Below, piece by piece: positions 5,249 through 6,655 of a stretch of 6,655 bases of DNA. Position numbers and translations under genes: made by a program. Source of the stretch: an uncultured Collinsella sp. (lineage in GTDB: Bacteria > Actinomycetota > Coriobacteriia > Coriobacteriales > Coriobacteriaceae). How positions within the stretch are numbered: position 1 is the first letter of the stretch; every line of letters begins with the position of its first letter. Location: assembly GCA_900755005.1 (NCBI GenBank), contig CAAEEX010000050.1, forward strand, positions 1-6,655, written 5' to 3'. Under the pieces are notes generated by a model that was not told the origin of the DNA, did no database searches, and saw only the letters and a program-made list of their open reading frames with translations.

Positions 5249-6655
5249 ATGCTCATTCACCGTATAGCCGCGCAGCTCTACACTGCCGAGGCACTGCAGA
5301 CCGTCGAGGCCGGGCTCGATTCTGGCGAGGACGTGACGCTGGCCGTGTCTCAGTCGGGTCGCACGCTTATGGCTGCCGCCCAGTTTGCGCGCCGTCCGCG
5401 CCCCACGGTCTACATTGTGAGCGGCGAGGACGCGGCCGATCGTGCCGCCCGCAGCCTTGCCGCCTATGTGGGGCTGGCGCACGTGTGCCGCTTCCCCGAG
5501 CGCAAGGACTATCCGTGGCGCGAGCAGGCGCCCGACGACGCCGTGGTGGCCCAGCGCTGCGAGGCGCTCGGGCGCATCGTGCGCGGCGACAACTGCATTA
5601 TGGTCGCCTCGGCCCGCGCACTGCTGCGCTGCGTGCCGCCGGTCGAGAGCCGCTACTGGGAGTCCACGACCTTTGCGGTGGGCGAGGAGATCCCTTTTGA
5701 CGAGGTGCCGCAGCGCCTGGTGGGCATGGGCTACACCAATGCCGGCGCCGCCGATGCACCCGGCCTGTTCCGCGTGCACGGTGACACCGTCGAGGTGTTT
5801 CCCGCACAGGAAAAGGCGCCCGTGCGCATCGAGTTTTTCGGCGACGAGATCGACCGTATCCGCCGCATGGTGAGTTCCACGGGCCAGACCATCGGCAACG
5901 AGGACAGCATCGAGATCTTCCCCTGTCGCGAGCTCGCACTCACCGACGACGCCGTCCACAACATGCATGTGGCGCTCTATCGTGCCAGCCAGGACGACAG
6001 CAAGTTGGCGGCGCTGCTCGAGATGGTGGATGCGCGCATCGTCACGCCCGAGCTCGATCGCTTTTTGCCGGTGATGTACGGCCAGACCGTGAGCCCGCTG
6101 GCGCACGTGAGCGGCAAGGCGCTCGTGGTGCTGTCCGAGCCGCGCTCGCTGTTCGACGATTGCCTGCGTGCCTACGAGGATATCGAGGCGCGTGCCGGCG
6201 AGGCGGGGATTGACCGACTGGATGGCCTGTATGTACGTGCCCAGCAGCTCGATTTTGGTGCTCAGCAGCGCCTGAACTACGTGAGCCTGATTCGTGCCGG
6301 CGGTGCGGTGACGGCAGAGCTCAAGATTGAGCAGCCGGCCATTGCGGGCTCGGACAATCGCTTTATGACGCGCATTCAGGAAGTCGTGGGCAAGCGCTAT
6401 GCCTGCGTATTTGCCATCCCTGACCGCGGTGCGCGCGAGTCGATGGAGCTCACCTTTGGCGACGAGGGCATTACCTTTGAGGAGTCGTTGACGGCCGCGC
6501 CCGAAAACGCCGGCGTTATTGGCGAGCGCGTACGCGTGGCAACGGCGGATTCTGCCGACCGTGCCGCACGCCAGGAGGCCCATGCTTCCATTCGCGAGCG
6601 TAAGGCCGACGCGCTCAACGCCCGCTCGCTCGAGGCGGGCGCGGCCCAGGCTGCC
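5249..6655 (+). CDS. mfd: Transcription-repair coupling factor Mfd, N-terminal 469 residues (3' partial)
   Basis: Mfd recognises RNA polymerase stalled at DNA damage, pushes it off with its DNA translocase and recruits UvrA for nucleotide excision repair; the full protein is usually about 1,150 residues. The window holds the UvrB-like module and the following region. Residues 31-40 (LAVSQSGRTL) sit where UvrB has its Walker A motif but lack the GKT lysine, as expected since this module does not hydrolyse ATP. RFPERKDYPW (81-90) matches the UvrB/Mfd FPxWETLPY-type motif. PGLFRVHGDTVEVFP (171-185) and RIEFFGDEIDRIR (193-205) are family landmarks. Residues about 280-415 fit the domain before the polymerase-binding domain. 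The visible end (about 435-469) is Ala/Arg/Glu-rich and helical. The polymerase-binding, translocase and C-terminal domains lie beyond the window. ATG 5249 is supported by GGAGGA (5238-5243), 5 bases away. Confidence 0.93.
   Translation, partial: MLIHRIAAQLYTAEALQTVEAGLDSGEDVTLAVSQSGRTLMAAAQFARRPRPTVYIVSGEDAADRAARSLAAYVGLAHVCRFPERKDYPWREQAPDDAVVAQRCEALGRIVRGDNCIMVASARALLRCVPPVESRYWESTTFAVGEEIPFDEVPQRLVGMGYTNAGAADAPGLFRVHGDTVEVFPAQEKAPVRIEFFGDEIDRIRRMVSSTGQTIGNEDSIEIFPCRELALTDDAVHNMHVALYRASQDDSKLAALLEMVDARIVTPELDRFLPVMYGQTVSPLAHVSGKALVVLSEPRSLFDDCLRAYEDIEARAGEAGIDRLDGLYVRAQQLDFGAQQRLNYVSLIRAGGAVTAELKIEQPAIAGSDNRFMTRIQEVVGKRYACVFAIPDRGARESMELTFGDEGITFEESLTAAPENAGVIGERVRVATADSADRAARQEAHASIRERKADALNARSLEAGAAQAA

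Noticed and set aside
5169..5267. A 32-codon frame overlapping the mfd start
   Set aside because: It has no ribosome site close to its ATG and runs through the hairpin at 5196-5218; chance is the simpler explanation.
4997..6583. A 528-codon open frame on the minus strand
   Set aside because: It is antisense to mfd and the end of nth, with the same reverse-frame composition and no domain.

Overview
The window is GC-rich, densely coded on the plus strand, and has the codon and third-position bias of a high-GC bacterium. Gene content and style (RmuC, an MsbA/MDR-type ABC exporter, endonuclease III, Mfd, and G+C-rich hairpin terminators followed by short T runs) suit an actinobacterium. My best guess from overall style is a gut Coriobacteriia member such as Collinsella. 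That genus call is pattern recognition, not proof.

Layout. (1) 1-102: the last 33 codons of an unidentified gene ending in a hydrophobic helix. (2) 103-537: a 435-base stretch with no convincing gene. It holds a perfect 24-bp inverted repeat that can fold into an 84-nt hairpin, an intrinsic terminator, and an AT-rich stretch with T-tracts spaced 11-12 bp apart and small repeats ahead of the next gene. (3) 538-954: a 138-residue single-pass membrane protein of unknown function. (4) 1078-2433: rmuC, closed by a strong terminator. (5) 2560-4362: a complete half-size ABC exporter, preceded by a 14-bp perfect palindrome that sits between weak -35 and -10 elements 19 bp apart, an arrangement that resembles MerR-family operators. 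(6) 4426-5091: nth (endonuclease III) with all catalytic and Fe-S residues. (7) 5249-6655: the first 469 codons of mfd (transcription-repair coupling factor), cut by the window end.

Three of the four recognisable genes act on DNA damage or recombination: rmuC limits rearrangement at inverted repeats, nth starts base excision repair of oxidised pyrimidines, and mfd couples stalled transcription to nucleotide excision repair. They are not one tight operon. Terminators separate rmuC from the exporter and probably nth from mfd, while the exporter and nth are separated by 63 bp with no terminator visible. I see no CRISPR array, tRNA, rRNA, insertion sequence or phage gene. The signals most worth checking lie between the genes: the long hairpin at 121-204, the MerR-like operator at 2495-2525, and the leader of mfd.
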